In this document: positions 38,896-46,852 of the stretch, piece by piece
How the letters are laid out: every line of letters starts with the position of its first letter
Position numbering within the stretch: the stretch's first letter is position 1
Assembly (NCBI GenBank): GCA_017999435.1
Contig: JAGNLV010000003.1
Coordinates: 186,001-250,000, forward strand
DNA from: Candidatus Zixiibacteriota bacterium
GTDB lineage: Bacteria; Zixibacteria; MSB-5A5; GN15; FEB-12
Length of the DNA: 64,000 nt
Direction: 5' to 3'
Position numbers and translations under genes: made by a program
The notes under the pieces: model-generated
Told to the model about the DNA's origin: nothing
Seen by the model: only the letters and a program-made list of their open reading frames with translations
The model's database searches: none

Positions 38896-39914
38896 TGACC
38901 GATCTCAACAGCCTCTGGTTCGCCCTGGTCGGGCTCCTCTTTATCGGCTACGCCATCCTCGACGGTTTCGATCTCGGCGTCGGCGCGCTGCACCTCTTCA
39001 CGCACACCGACGAGGAGCGGCGGGTCATGATCAACGCGATCGGGCCGGTGTGGGACGGCAACGAGGTCTGGCTGGTGACCGGCGGCGGCGCTCTGTTCGC
39101 CGCCTTTCCGGAGGTCTACGCGACCGCCTTCTCCGGGTTCTATGTCCCGTTCATGCTGCTGCTCTTTGCGCTCATTCTCCGCGCCGTCGCCATCGAGTTC
39201 CGTTCCAAGCGGGCGTCGCACGCCTGGCGCCGGACGTGGGACGTCAGCTTTACGGCCGCCTCGCTCCTCGGCAGCCTCCTGATCGGCGTGGCGCTCGGCA
39301 ACATCGCCTGGGGCATCCCTCTCGGCCCCGGCTACGAGTACCTGGGTTCGTTCTGGGATCTGCTCAATCCCTACGCCCTGCTGGTCGGGGTCACCACGGT
39401 CGCGCTGTTCATGATGCACGGGGCGATCTACCTGACGCTCAAGACCGAGGGGGCGATTCATGACAAGGTGCGCGGCTGGATCAACAACACGATCATTTTC
39501 TTCATCATCTGCTACGCCACGACGACCATGGCGACGCTGTTGTTCGTGCCGCACATGACCGACAACATCCGCAACGACCCGGTCCTGTTCGTCCTGCCGC
39601 TCCTGAACATGCTGGCGATCGCCAACATCCCCCGCGAGATCCATCACGGCCACGATTTCCGCGCCTTTCTCTCGAGCGCGGCGGCGATGTTCTTCCTGCT
39701 CGTGCTGTTCGGCGTCGACATGTACCCGCGCCTGATCCTCTCCAGCCCGCTTACCGAGCACAGCCTGACCATCTGGAACGCCGCCTCCTCCGACCGGACG
39801 CTCGGCATCATGGGGATCATCGCCCTCATCGGCCTCCCGCTGGTGCTGACCTACACGATCACGATTTACTGGGTATTCCGGGGGAAAGTGCGGCTCGACC
39901 GGAGCAGTTATTGA
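38892..39914 (+). CDS. cydB: Cytochrome bd quinol oxidase subunit II
   Basis: Partner subunit, 340 residues with eight to nine helices. Characteristic segments are LLFIGYAILDGFDLGVGALH and NAIGPVWDGNEVWLVTGGGA near the N-terminus, and FPEVYATAFSGFYVPFMLLL. Overlap with cydA in an ATGA indicates coupled translation. No small CydX-like ORF was seen after it; the next 100 bases contain a loose inverted repeat and lead to an unrelated secreted protein. Confidence 0.95.
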   Translation: MMTDLNSLWFALVGLLFIGYAILDGFDLGVGALHLFTHTDEERRVMINAIGPVWDGNEVWLVTGGGALFAAFPEVYATAFSGFYVPFMLLLFALILRAVAIEFRSKRASHAWRRTWDVSFTAASLLGSLLIGVALGNIAWGIPLGPGYEYLGSFWDLLNPYALLVGVTTVALFMMHGAIYLTLKTEGAIHDKVRGWINNTIIFFIICYATTTMATLLFVPHMTDNIRNDPVLFVLPLLNMLAIANIPREIHHGHDFRAFLSSAAAMFFLLVLFGVDMYPRLILSSPLTEHSLTIWNAASSDRTLGIMGIIALIGLPLVLTYTITIYWVFRGKVRLDRSSY

Positions 39915-40012
39915 GCGCACCTCCGCGCCCCGGCGGGCCTTCAGCCCTGCCCGGCGAACGCCGATAGAAAGGGCAGGGGCGGCAAGCCCGACAAGCCCCG
40001 ACGGAGGAGACT

Positions 40013-40792
40013 GTGAACGCCAAATCTCTGGTGATGGTGATTGCGCTGTGGGCGGCGGCGGCGGCGGCCTCGGCCCAGGAACTGCTTCCCCCGGACACGA
40101 CCGTCACGGTCGCCGACATCATGAACCGCATGGCGGCTCTGATGGGCGGGCCGGAGTCGGTCGGCGGCATCCGGACGGCGCACATCGTCGGCCATTCCCG
40201 CCTGCCCAATTCCGACCGCGCCGCCACAATCGAAGTCTGGTGGGCACAGCCGAACCTGTTCCGCGCGGTGACCCGGCCGCCTGTCGGCGACGCTGCGGAA
40301 TGCGGTTTTGACGGCCGCGTGTGCTGGCAGAGAGAACCCAAGACCGGCCCGCGAATAATCAGCGGCGAGGAGGCGGGCGATCTGATTCTCGAGTACCACC
40401 CCGGCCGGTTTATCCTCTGGCGCGACCTCTACCTCAACGCCGATCTGATCGGCGCCGACAGCGTTTTCGGCGAACTCTGCGACATTGTGCGCCTCGTCCC
40501 GGACCAGGGCCGCGCCCAGGACGTCTACCTCAGCCGCTCAGCGGGACTCCCCGTCATGATCAAGACCGAGCGGGCCATGGGCGCCCGTCTCGTCGCCGTG
40601 AATATCTACCTCTCGGACTACCGCGCCACGGGCGGGACCGTGCTCCCCTGGCGCTCGCTCATGGAGTTTTCCGGCCGCACCCGGACGATGCAGGTCGACA
40701 AAGTCAGCCTCAACGGCGACCCCCCTGCGGACATCTTCAGCCTCCCCGACGATGTGCGCGTGCTCGCGGCGGCTCCCGATGATCCCCGATAG
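40013..40792 (+). CDS. Secreted LolA-like-fold protein, paralogue of the convergent gene
   Basis: About 259 residues beginning at GTG 40013 with GGAGGAGA at about 40002-40009. Signal peptide SLVMVIALWAAAAAASA. The body shows a repeated outer-membrane-lipoprotein-sorting-like half-barrel: RTAHIVGHSRL, TIEVWWAQPNLFRAVTRPPV, GFDGRVCWQREPKTGPRIIS, YLSRSAGLPVMIKTER, YLSDYRATGGTVLPW. The gene at 40883-41683 (opposite strand) has the same order of segments (YSAKPNLQF, CDGVTAWERSVMTGPRVLEG, SRDSGLPLKM, TDYRNVDGMKMPF), so the two are diverged paralogues facing each other. Function unknown; periplasmic carrier of lipidic ligands is possible. Confidence 0.68.
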   Translation: MNAKSLVMVIALWAAAAAASAQELLPPDTTVTVADIMNRMAALMGGPESVGGIRTAHIVGHSRLPNSDRAATIEVWWAQPNLFRAVTRPPVGDAAECGFDGRVCWQREPKTGPRIISGEEAGDLILEYHPGRFILWRDLYLNADLIGADSVFGELCDIVRLVPDQGRAQDVYLSRSAGLPVMIKTERAMGARLVAVNIYLSDYRATGGTVLPWRSLMEFSGRTRTMQVDKVSLNGDPPADIFSLPDDVRVLAAAPDDPR

Positions 40793-40818
40793 CTTCTCCC
40801 TTTCGGGCCCGAAAAACT

Positions 40819-40855
40819 GCGGCCGCGCCCGGGATTCCGCGCGCGGCCGCTTTTT
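40819..40855. terminator. Bidirectional terminator between convergent paralogues
   Basis: Ten-base stem GCGGCCGCGC (40819-40828) with GCGCGGCCGC (40841-40850), followed by TTTTT on the plus strand and preceded by AAAAA (40812-40816), which gives a T-tract on the minus strand too. Confidence 0.85.
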
Positions 40856-40882
40856 CTTTCACCCGCCGGTCAGCCGGCCGGT

Positions 40883-41683
40883 CTATTCTTTCGTCATGAG
40901 GGCCTTGATGTCCTCCGGAAGATCAAACAGCCCCGGTTTGAGCTCGACATTGTGCGCCACGCTGTCAACCTTGATCGCACGCGTCTGCCCCATCACATCC
41001 ATGGTCGTCAGGAAGGGCATCTTCATCCCGTCGACATTGCGGTAATCAGTCATGTAGACGGTGATGGGAATCTGCCCCATTTGGTGTTCGACGGTCATGA
41101 CCATTTTTAGGGGCAGGCCGGAGTCGCGGCTGATCGAGAGTTTTTCCGGCTGCGAGCCCTCGCCGGTGAGCGCCACCACATCGCACACCTCGCCATTGAC
41201 CGTGTCGACCCCGGCGAGTTCGGCGCTCTGGTAGATCTGGCGCCAGACGGCGTACTTGTCGAAGTGGGCATCGCGCAGCCGCTCGGCGGCTTCCGCTCCC
41301 TCCAGTACGCGCGGGCCGGTCATGACCGAGCGTTCCCAGGCGGTGACGCCGTCGCAGCCGCTCTCGATGGAGCCGGTCGCTTCCGAGGTAGCCACGGCAA
41401 ACTGGAGGTTGGGTTTCGCCGAATAGGTTTCGATGCTCAGGCTGAGTCCCATGCCGGCGATTTCGAGCGTGCTCCTGGAGTAGCGATTGTTGATTTTGGC
41501 GAGCGTTTCCAGACCGCCGGTGGCTTCAACCATGCGGTCCATGAGGGCGGCCGCTTCCGGAGTAATGCCTGCGGGGGCCGCCGCCTGCGCCGGGGGAACC
41601 GGCTCCTGTGCGGCGGCGAGGCCGAGGCCGGCCCACAAGAGCACGCCGGCCAGAACGACGGTAAATCCCAACTGTTTCATCAT
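40883..41683 (-). CDS. Secreted LolA-like-fold protein
   Basis: About 266 residues with a signal peptide (LGFTVVLAGVLLWAGLGLAA). After an Ala/Pro linker the LolA-like half-barrel runs to the end (LMDRMVEATGGLETLAKINN, VWRQIYQSAELAGVDTVNGE, VDGMKMPFLTTMDVMGQTRA). Paralogue of the gene at 40013. Two adjacent ATGs (41683, 41680) follow AAAGGAG; the first is used here. It lies 24 bases downstream of the S41 peptidase gene on the same strand, suggesting an operon of secreted proteins. Confidence 0.7.
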   Translation of the reverse strand: MMKQLGFTVVLAGVLLWAGLGLAAAQEPVPPAQAAAPAGITPEAAALMDRMVEATGGLETLAKINNRYSRSTLEIAGMGLSLSIETYSAKPNLQFAVATSEATGSIESGCDGVTAWERSVMTGPRVLEGAEAAERLRDAHFDKYAVWRQIYQSAELAGVDTVNGEVCDVVALTGEGSQPEKLSISRDSGLPLKMVMTVEHQMGQIPITVYMTDYRNVDGMKMPFLTTMDVMGQTRAIKVDSVAHNVELKPGLFDLPEDIKALMTKE

Positions 41684-41707
41684 CGATAGCTCCTTTAGTT
41701 CAGCCGT

Positions 41708-43015
41708 TCACTTTTCCTGTTGCCGTATCCAGTCGGCGGCGGCCTCGATCACCCGGTCGCGCCCGGCCAGCAGGCTCTCGCGGGTCAGTTCGACCGGCTC
41801 GTCGGGCGTTACACCCGTCCCTTCGAGACGGGTGCCGTCGGCCGATAGAAAATCCGCAAACACGTACAGGAGCGCATCGCCGTTGGCGAGCTTTTCGGTC
41901 ATCGCCGAGAGCGCCGCCCCCATCGACCGGGAGCCGAACACGCGCGCCCGCCCGATCGCCTGAAGGCCCCCCGAGAAGAACTCCGCGCTCGAGCCCGAGA
42001 GCCCGTCGATCAGCACCGCGACCCTGCCGTCGTAAGTCTCTGCGCGGGGGTTGATCACCATCTTGAGGTTTGACTCGCGGGTGGTCAGAGTGCCGATGAG
42101 CAGGTTTTTTTCGCTGACCATGAATCCGGCCAGACCCATGGCGATCCCGCCAATGCCACCGGGGTTGCCTCGCACATCAATAATCCACCCCGGGGCGTCG
42201 CGGTGGGCGGCCACAAATTCCTGGAAACGCCCCATCAGCATTCCCGGGTCGAAAAAGCAGTTGAAGGCAAAGTAGCCGATCCCCCCTTCAAGCGTCGCCG
42301 TGTCAATGGTCAGGTAGAACGGCGGGAGGTTGCCAAACACGGTGCGCTGTCCGACCCGTTCCGCCAGGACGAGGCTGTCGGTGACGAGGTTCCCGGAACT
42401 ATCGCGGAAGGTCGCCGTCACCGTGTCGCCGACCTTGCCGGCGAGGCGGTTGAGCACGGCGGTGGCGGCATAGATGGGATAGCGGATATGGTCCGCGTAC
42501 TGCTCCTGCAGCGGCGCCAACACTTCCGTCACCTTGTCGCCGCCGGCCGTGACCACTTCCCAGCCCGGCCGGATCCCAGCCTCGGCGGCGGGTGTTTCCG
42601 GCCGCACGCGCGCCACCAGCGCCGCACCGCCGACCACCCGGACCACCATTCCGGTGACCCCCGCCTGGTCCACCGGGTTGTCCGGGATGTCCATGGTGGA
42701 GAGAATCTCGCCCGGGAGAATTTCAAAATGGCTCAGCCCGAGGCGGTGAATCATCTCCGCCAGCAGCACCCGGACATCGGCCATGGTTTCGCAGGTGTCC
42801 AGCTTCGGCCGCAGTTCGATCCTCAAGCCCGGCCAGTCGACGCCCCCGAACGTGGTATCGTAGTGGCGGTCGTAGACAATCTGCCACACCTGGTCGAACG
42901 ACTGCTCGCACAGGCGGCGCTGCTCGGGTGTGAGCTGATCGCCGCCATCGGCGGCCGCCGCGGGCAGGCAAAACGCCAGCGCCGCCAGGACACAGAACGC
43001 CCGCACTCGCTTCAT
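41708..43015 (-). CDS. S41 family (C-terminal processing/tricorn-like) peptidase, secreted
   Basis: Periplasmic serine protease of 435 residues. Signal peptide RAFCVLAALAFCLPAAA; an N-terminal helical domain; a PDZ domain (about 120-200, ALVARVRPETPAAEAGIRPG); then the S41 core with GWIIDVRGNPGGIGG, ANVLIDG-like VAVLIDGLSGSSAEFFSGGL carrying the nucleophile region, and ARVFGSRSMGAALSA. Such proteases trim or degrade periplasmic proteins. Starts ATG 43015, with AGGAGA before it. It is upstream of the LolA-like gene and downstream of the leucine-rich lipoprotein, on the same strand. Confidence 0.88.
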   Translation of the reverse strand: MKRVRAFCVLAALAFCLPAAAADGGDQLTPEQRRLCEQSFDQVWQIVYDRHYDTTFGGVDWPGLRIELRPKLDTCETMADVRVLLAEMIHRLGLSHFEILPGEILSTMDIPDNPVDQAGVTGMVVRVVGGAALVARVRPETPAAEAGIRPGWEVVTAGGDKVTEVLAPLQEQYADHIRYPIYAATAVLNRLAGKVGDTVTATFRDSSGNLVTDSLVLAERVGQRTVFGNLPPFYLTIDTATLEGGIGYFAFNCFFDPGMLMGRFQEFVAAHRDAPGWIIDVRGNPGGIGGIAMGLAGFMVSEKNLLIGTLTTRESNLKMVINPRAETYDGRVAVLIDGLSGSSAEFFSGGLQAIGRARVFGSRSMGAALSAMTEKLANGDALLYVFADFLSADGTRLEGTGVTPDEPVELTRESLLAGRDRVIEAAADWIRQQEK

Positions 43016-43114
43016 CGTGTCATCTCCTCATGTGACATATTACGCGGCCCACGGCCGGGTATTCGACCGGAGCAGCGGCCGCACCGAAACCGCTCCGGGC
43101 CGATTTCAGGTTGT

Positions 43115-44359
43115 CTAAATGTCAACCTCCACGCCCCGGTCCCGCAGCGCCTGCACCTGGCCGTTGGTGGAGGGGTCGGGGATGGGATTGAATTTGAGAT
43201 AGACGGCATCCCCTTGCCCCACGCCGCCGTTGTCGACCAGCGGCTGGAGGTCGGTGATCGCATTGTAGTTCAAGTGAATGATGCGGAGGTTGGCCAGGTT
43301 ACGCAGCGGCGACAGGTCGACAATGTTGTTTCCCGGCAAGTAGATATCCTGAAGCGCGGCGTGGCCGGCCAGGGGCGCGAGGTTTGTGATCGAATTGTTG
43401 GCCAGCGTCAGATCGCGAAGCTGGGGGAACCGGCCCGAGAGGAAGCCGATATCGCTCAGGTTGTTGCCGCCGAGACGGAGAAGCTCCAGCTTCTCCAGAC
43501 CGTAGAGCGGCGAGAGGTCGGCGACCGACACATAGTCGAGGCTGAGTTGCGTCAGGTTTCCGAGTCCGGCCAGCGGCGCCAGAGTCGCCAAAGGGTTTTG
43601 CGAGAGCGCGAGATCCCGCAGACCGGTCAGCCCGGCCAGCGGGCTGACATCGCTGATGTCGTTGCCGACTGCGTTCAGCGAGACCAGCGCCGGCAGTCCG
43701 GCCACCGGCGACAAGTCCGTGATGTTGTTGCCGAGGAGGTGGAGAAAGGCGAGCGAGGTGAAATATTCCACCCCCGTGATGTCGGCGATGTGCTGCTCAT
43801 TGGCGTTCAATTCGCCGATCGTGTCGACGTCGGAAGAGTGAATGTCCCCGGTCGGCTTATGGATATGCTCGCGGACGACCCGCTCGAAGGCCGTATCCTC
43901 GAAAGCGACGACAAGCTCGGCCGGAATGTGCACGCGGCAGCAATTCGATAGGCCGCTCGCGTTGCCGGCCTCATCGATCGTCTTCATCGCGAAGTAGTAG
44001 ATGCTGTCGGAGAGCAGATCGTCCACCACCACCGTCTGCGGCTGTCCGGCGACGCCGGGAGATACGATGTCGGCCAGCGGGACTGCCCAGACGAAAGTGG
44101 CGTCGGTGATGGTGTCGGCGGACGCGCGCAGGTCGTAGGCATTCGCAATCCCCGTCAGGCCGTCGTCCCCCGGCGCGGTCCACCCGAGCACGACTGAACC
44201 GGTGGTGACCGTCAGCGCCCGCAGGTCGGTGATCGCCGCCGGGGCGGTGAGGTCGTCCTCCCCGCCGTTGTCGCCGTCATCGGTGGCGTTCTTCGAACAG
44301 GCCAGGGCCAGGCAGACCAACCCGATGACCGCCGGCCACAGTACTCTCATGCGCTTCAT
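43115..44359 (-). CDS. Leucine-rich-repeat lipoprotein with fibronectin type III domain
   Basis: A 414-residue exported lipoprotein: lipobox LVCLALAC with Cys21 as probable lipidation site, followed by an acidic linker (SKNATDDGDNGGEDDL). A fibronectin III domain (about 40-145, ITDLRALTVTTGSVVLGWTA) precedes at least eight internalin-type 21-23-residue leucine-rich repeats (LVSLNAVGNDISDVSPLAGL, LRDLALSQNPLATLAPLAGL and so on, about 190-400). Such proteins mediate protein-protein contacts at the cell surface. No catalytic motif. A strong promoter lies about 80 bases upstream, with a palindrome in the leader. Confidence 0.85.
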   Translation of the reverse strand: MKRMRVLWPAVIGLVCLALACSKNATDDGDNGGEDDLTAPAAITDLRALTVTTGSVVLGWTAPGDDGLTGIANAYDLRASADTITDATFVWAVPLADIVSPGVAGQPQTVVVDDLLSDSIYYFAMKTIDEAGNASGLSNCCRVHIPAELVVAFEDTAFERVVREHIHKPTGDIHSSDVDTIGELNANEQHIADITGVEYFTSLAFLHLLGNNITDLSPVAGLPALVSLNAVGNDISDVSPLAGLTGLRDLALSQNPLATLAPLAGLGNLTQLSLDYVSVADLSPLYGLEKLELLRLGGNNLSDIGFLSGRFPQLRDLTLANNSITNLAPLAGHAALQDIYLPGNNIVDLSPLRNLANLRIIHLNYNAITDLQPLVDNGGVGQGDAVYLKFNPIPDPSTNGQVQALRDRGVEVDI

Positions 44360-44405
44360 GTCCGACCTCCTGAATCAAAACCTGCGCGCCCTCGGACCGG
44401 CCGGC

Positions 44406-44420
44406 CGGTTGAGTCAACCG
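44406..44420. promoter_or_regulatory. 15-bp palindrome in the leader of the leucine-rich lipoprotein gene
   Basis: CGGTTGA-G-TCAACCG, perfect seven-base arms, about 22-36 bases after the predicted transcription start, 47 bases before ATG 44359. Candidate repressor site. Confidence 0.45.
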
Positions 44421-44447
44421 CCGGGGATCCTCGTGGACCATGGCGGT

Positions 44448-44477
44448 AATGTACCGCGCCGTCCCTGACAGTGTCAA
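44448..44477 (-). promoter_or_regulatory. Sigma-70 promoter for the leucine-rich lipoprotein gene
   Basis: On the minus strand TTGACA (44477-44472), 18-base spacer, TACATT (44453-44448). Predicted start about 44442. Confidence 0.65.
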
Positions 44478-44505
44478 CGGCGAACTGGGGGCTCGATCGC
44501 GCGCC

Positions 44506-45339
44506 TCACAGCGACAGCCGCTGGAAGGCCATCAGCTTGTTCGCATACTCGACGTTCTGCGCCACCACAGGGATGCCGGTAGCGCGCTTGACGCTGCCGG
44601 GCCCGGCGTTGTACGCGACGCCGGCGAGCAGGAGAACGTGGGCTTCGTCGGAGAGGTTGAGATCCCGCTTCACGCCGCGGGCGAGCATGGCGAGGTAGCG
44701 CACGACCAGGTCGTCGGCCACCGCCGGGTCGAACCGGGCGTCGTAGGCCCGGCGCGCCTCCGGCGTGAGGGCGAACATGCGCCGCCGGAAGCTCTCCATC
44801 GTGGTGGCGTGGAGCAGATCGTAGTCCTCTCTGAGGGTCTCCGCCTCGGCCCGCTGGGCCCGCGCCCCCGCGTCGTCGCCTTCCTGAAAAGCCGCCACCG
44901 CCTCGCTCATCTTTCGCTGGAACGCTCCGCGGAGCCGCAAGACCTCGTCCTGATCGGCGAACACGTCGGCTTCGGGGAGCGCGGCGCCCAACTCTCGCGC
45001 GGTGGTGTGCATGAGTTGCGCCGCACCCGCCGCAAAGGAGGACGAGATAGCGTCGTCGGCAAAGCCCGATTCGATGGCCAGCACCTTGGCGGCCAGCACC
45101 GGCGGAATCGGGTAAATCCCCGCGTGTCTGGCACAGGCCGCCCGGAGGCGGGGAAGATGTTCGCGCGCCTGCGGCAGCTCCCGGAGGATCTTCTGCAGGT
45201 CCCGGTCGTTATCCAGCGCGCCCGCCGTCGAATCGGCGCTCGCCGAGTCCTGCGGGACCAGCGCCCCAAGCGTCTCCGGAAGCAGCAGCGCGGTCGCGCA
45301 GGCAGCAAGGAACATCCGACGGTCGGTTGTCAAGGTCAT
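44506..45339 (-). CDS. Lytic transglycosylase-like (SLT/transglycosylase) protein
   Basis: About 277 residues from ATG 45339; the frame is open further upstream, but that part is an arginine-rich tail without export signal. An RR-containing signal sequence (TDRRMFLAACATALLL) leads to the periplasm, possibly by Tat. The transglycosylase fold is split: the catalytic Glu lies in VLAAKVLAIESGFADDAISS, followed by AAGAAQLMHTTARELG, and the second half GVAYNAGPGSVKRATGIPVV contains the AYNAG motif. Between them is a long helical insertion (residues about 130-210). It would cleave peptidoglycan glycan strands. The start codon spacing to GGAG is short. Confidence 0.78.
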   Translation of the reverse strand: MTLTTDRRMFLAACATALLLPETLGALVPQDSASADSTAGALDNDRDLQKILRELPQAREHLPRLRAACARHAGIYPIPPVLAAKVLAIESGFADDAISSSFAAGAAQLMHTTARELGAALPEADVFADQDEVLRLRGAFQRKMSEAVAAFQEGDDAGARAQRAEAETLREDYDLLHATTMESFRRRMFALTPEARRAYDARFDPAVADDLVVRYLAMLARGVKRDLNLSDEAHVLLLAGVAYNAGPGSVKRATGIPVVAQNVEYANKLMAFQRLSL

Positions 45340-45472
45340 GATCTCCGTTCTCTTCCGCCGCCGAGTCAGCCTCGGCGGCCGCCGTTCAGTGTGGCTGCGT
45401 TCTTCCGATGTTACGTCCGGGACGGCAATTGTCGCCATAAAACAGACCGGCGCCGGATTTTTGTGACAGTTT

Positions 45473-45504
45473 TTGTCGCCGCGCGGCCGGATTTTGCGTA
45501 TAAT
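45473..45504 (+). promoter_or_regulatory. Promoter with consensus -10 for the small membrane protein gene
   Basis: Perfect TATAAT at 45499-45504; the best -35 (TTGTCG at 45473) is 20 bases upstream, longer than usual. The start codon is 63 bases downstream. Confidence 0.5.
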
Positions 45505-45566
45505 CGGTCGGCGGACACATGGGCGCTGGGAAAACCGTCGCCCGCTCGCGGCTGTCGGAGGATCTC

Positions 45567-46076
45567 GTGAGAGTATTCAAATCGCTCGTTATCTGGTCGT
45601 TTGGAGCAATGCTCCTGGCGCCGTTCGTTTCGCCCCGGGCCGCCCGGCCCGAGCCGGTTCCCTCCGACACCGCGGCCCGCCTGGAACCTCGGTCGGTGAC
45701 CAGCGGGCTTTTCCTGGCCGCCGTATTTCCGGGCCCCTTCATACACGGCGCCGGCAACTATTACGCGGGCGCCCCGGCGGCCGGCGCGGTCATGACGGTC
45801 GCGGAAATCGTCGGCGCCGGGGCGATCATAGCCGGCTTCGCCTCGGGCGGCCTGGACTTGTTCGATAACGAGGAGGACGATGAGACCGGCGAGGCGCTCA
45901 TGGCCGGCGGCCTCGTGCTTTTCTGGGGCTCCTGGCTTGCCGACATCGCCACCACCCCCTTCCAGGTGCACCGCTACAACCGCCGCCTTGCCCAGCGCGG
46001 AATGGTGTTCGGGGTTTACGCGGCGCCTCCCGCACAGGGCCGCCCGCCCGCTTTCGGGGTCACAATCCGATTCTGA
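45567..46076 (+). CDS. Exported hypothetical protein with two hydrophobic segments
   Basis: About 169 residues from GTG 45567, chosen because GGAGG (45557-45561) lies five bases upstream; an ATG at 45519 extends the frame but has no ribosome binding site. Signal-like helix (RVFKSLVIWSFGAMLLAPFV), a glycine-rich hydrophobic region (GAVMTVAEIVGAGAIIAGFA), an acidic patch (DLFDNEEDDETGE), a second helix (LMAGGLVLFWGSWLADI) and a closing FGVTIRF. The GPFIHGAGNYYAG segment resembles small inner-membrane proteins of unknown function in other bacteria (DUF5683-like). No function assigned. Confidence 0.6.
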   Translation: MRVFKSLVIWSFGAMLLAPFVSPRAARPEPVPSDTAARLEPRSVTSGLFLAAVFPGPFIHGAGNYYAGAPAAGAVMTVAEIVGAGAIIAGFASGGLDLFDNEEDDETGEALMAGGLVLFWGSWLADIATTPFQVHRYNRRLAQRGMVFGVYAAPPAQGRPPAFGVTIRF

Positions 46077-46122
46077 GTAAGCGCCCTGCTTCAGGAATGC
46101 GGAACTCTCCCCGGTGGGAGCG

Positions 46123-46311
46123 TCACCGCCCGAGGATGCGGGCGGGAAGCGTCAGCACCGCCCGGAGCAGCTCCAGCACGCCGTCGACCGCCGCCCCGAC
46201 CACGCGGAACGGCAGCAGGAGGAGCCAGACGATCGGGTAGAGCACGAGCGCGAGGAGCGCCAGCGGCCACGCCACAGCCAGCAGAATCAACCACAGAAGG
46301 AAAGTCGCCAT
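46123..46311 (-). CDS. Small hydrophobic membrane protein
   Basis: A 62-residue protein from ATG 46311, with GGAGG at good distance. Two hydrophobic helices in tandem (FLLWLILLAVAWPLALLALV and PIVWLLLLPFRVV) then an amphipathic tail (ELLRAVLTLPARILGR). An upstream in-frame start at 46383 is ignored, since it would overlap the protease gene and add polar residues. It could be the last member of the hydrogenase operon (56 bases after the protease gene), but no homologous function is known to me. Confidence 0.55.
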   Translation of the reverse strand: MATFLLWLILLAVAWPLALLALVLYPIVWLLLLPFRVVGAAVDGVLELLRAVLTLPARILGR

Positions 46312-46366
46312 ATCATCGCCTCCGAACACCGGTACGCGCCGGGCCGGAGAAAGATTCGCCCCCCTC

Positions 46367-46846
46367 TCACCGGGTTTCGACAAAAGCGTCGATTTCGGTC
46401 CAGATCCGTCCGATCACGTGCTCGGCCGCTTGCTCAACCGGAAGCGACATCTCGGTCCCCGGTGCGCAGGTATCGGCCTCGATACCGAAAACGATAAGCT
46501 GGGGGGGCATCTGACCCATGGCCGCGGCGAGCGCCAGGGCGTCGACCACGCTGAAGGCGTGCGTGGAGTAGCGGCAGAACAAATCCTCGGGGATCGGCTC
46601 CCGGAGGGCGTCGAAGCGGTGCACCGTGCCGGCCTCGCGGCCGGAGACGGCGCAATCGACGAGGATCACGAAATCAGCCCGGTTCCACAAGTCGAGGAGA
46701 TCAAGCGCGTCGGCCACCCCGATCATGACCCCCACTCCGGGCCGTCCGGCCGCCTCGACCCGCCGGGCGACATACAGGCCAACCCGGTCATCCGATCGAA
46801 AGTCGTTGCCCAGACCGATCACCAGGATGCGGGGCGCGGCGGCCAT
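46367..46846 (-). CDS. NiFe hydrogenase maturation protease
   Basis: A 159-residue HycI/HyaD-type endopeptidase that removes the C-terminal tail from the large subunit after Ni insertion. Conserved GLGNDFRSDDRVGLYVARRV (nickel-sensing Asp/Glu positions), ILVDCAVSGREAGT, and YSTHAFSVVDALALAAAMGQ with the His of the family's third motif. The C-terminal part has GIEADTCAPGTEMSLPV. It follows the large subunit by six bases, so is co-expressed with its substrate. Confidence 0.9.
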   Translation of the reverse strand: MAAAPRILVIGLGNDFRSDDRVGLYVARRVEAAGRPGVGVMIGVADALDLLDLWNRADFVILVDCAVSGREAGTVHRFDALREPIPEDLFCRYSTHAFSVVDALALAAAMGQMPPQLIVFGIEADTCAPGTEMSLPVEQAAEHVIGRIWTEIDAFVETR

Positions 46847-46852
46847 ACCTCC

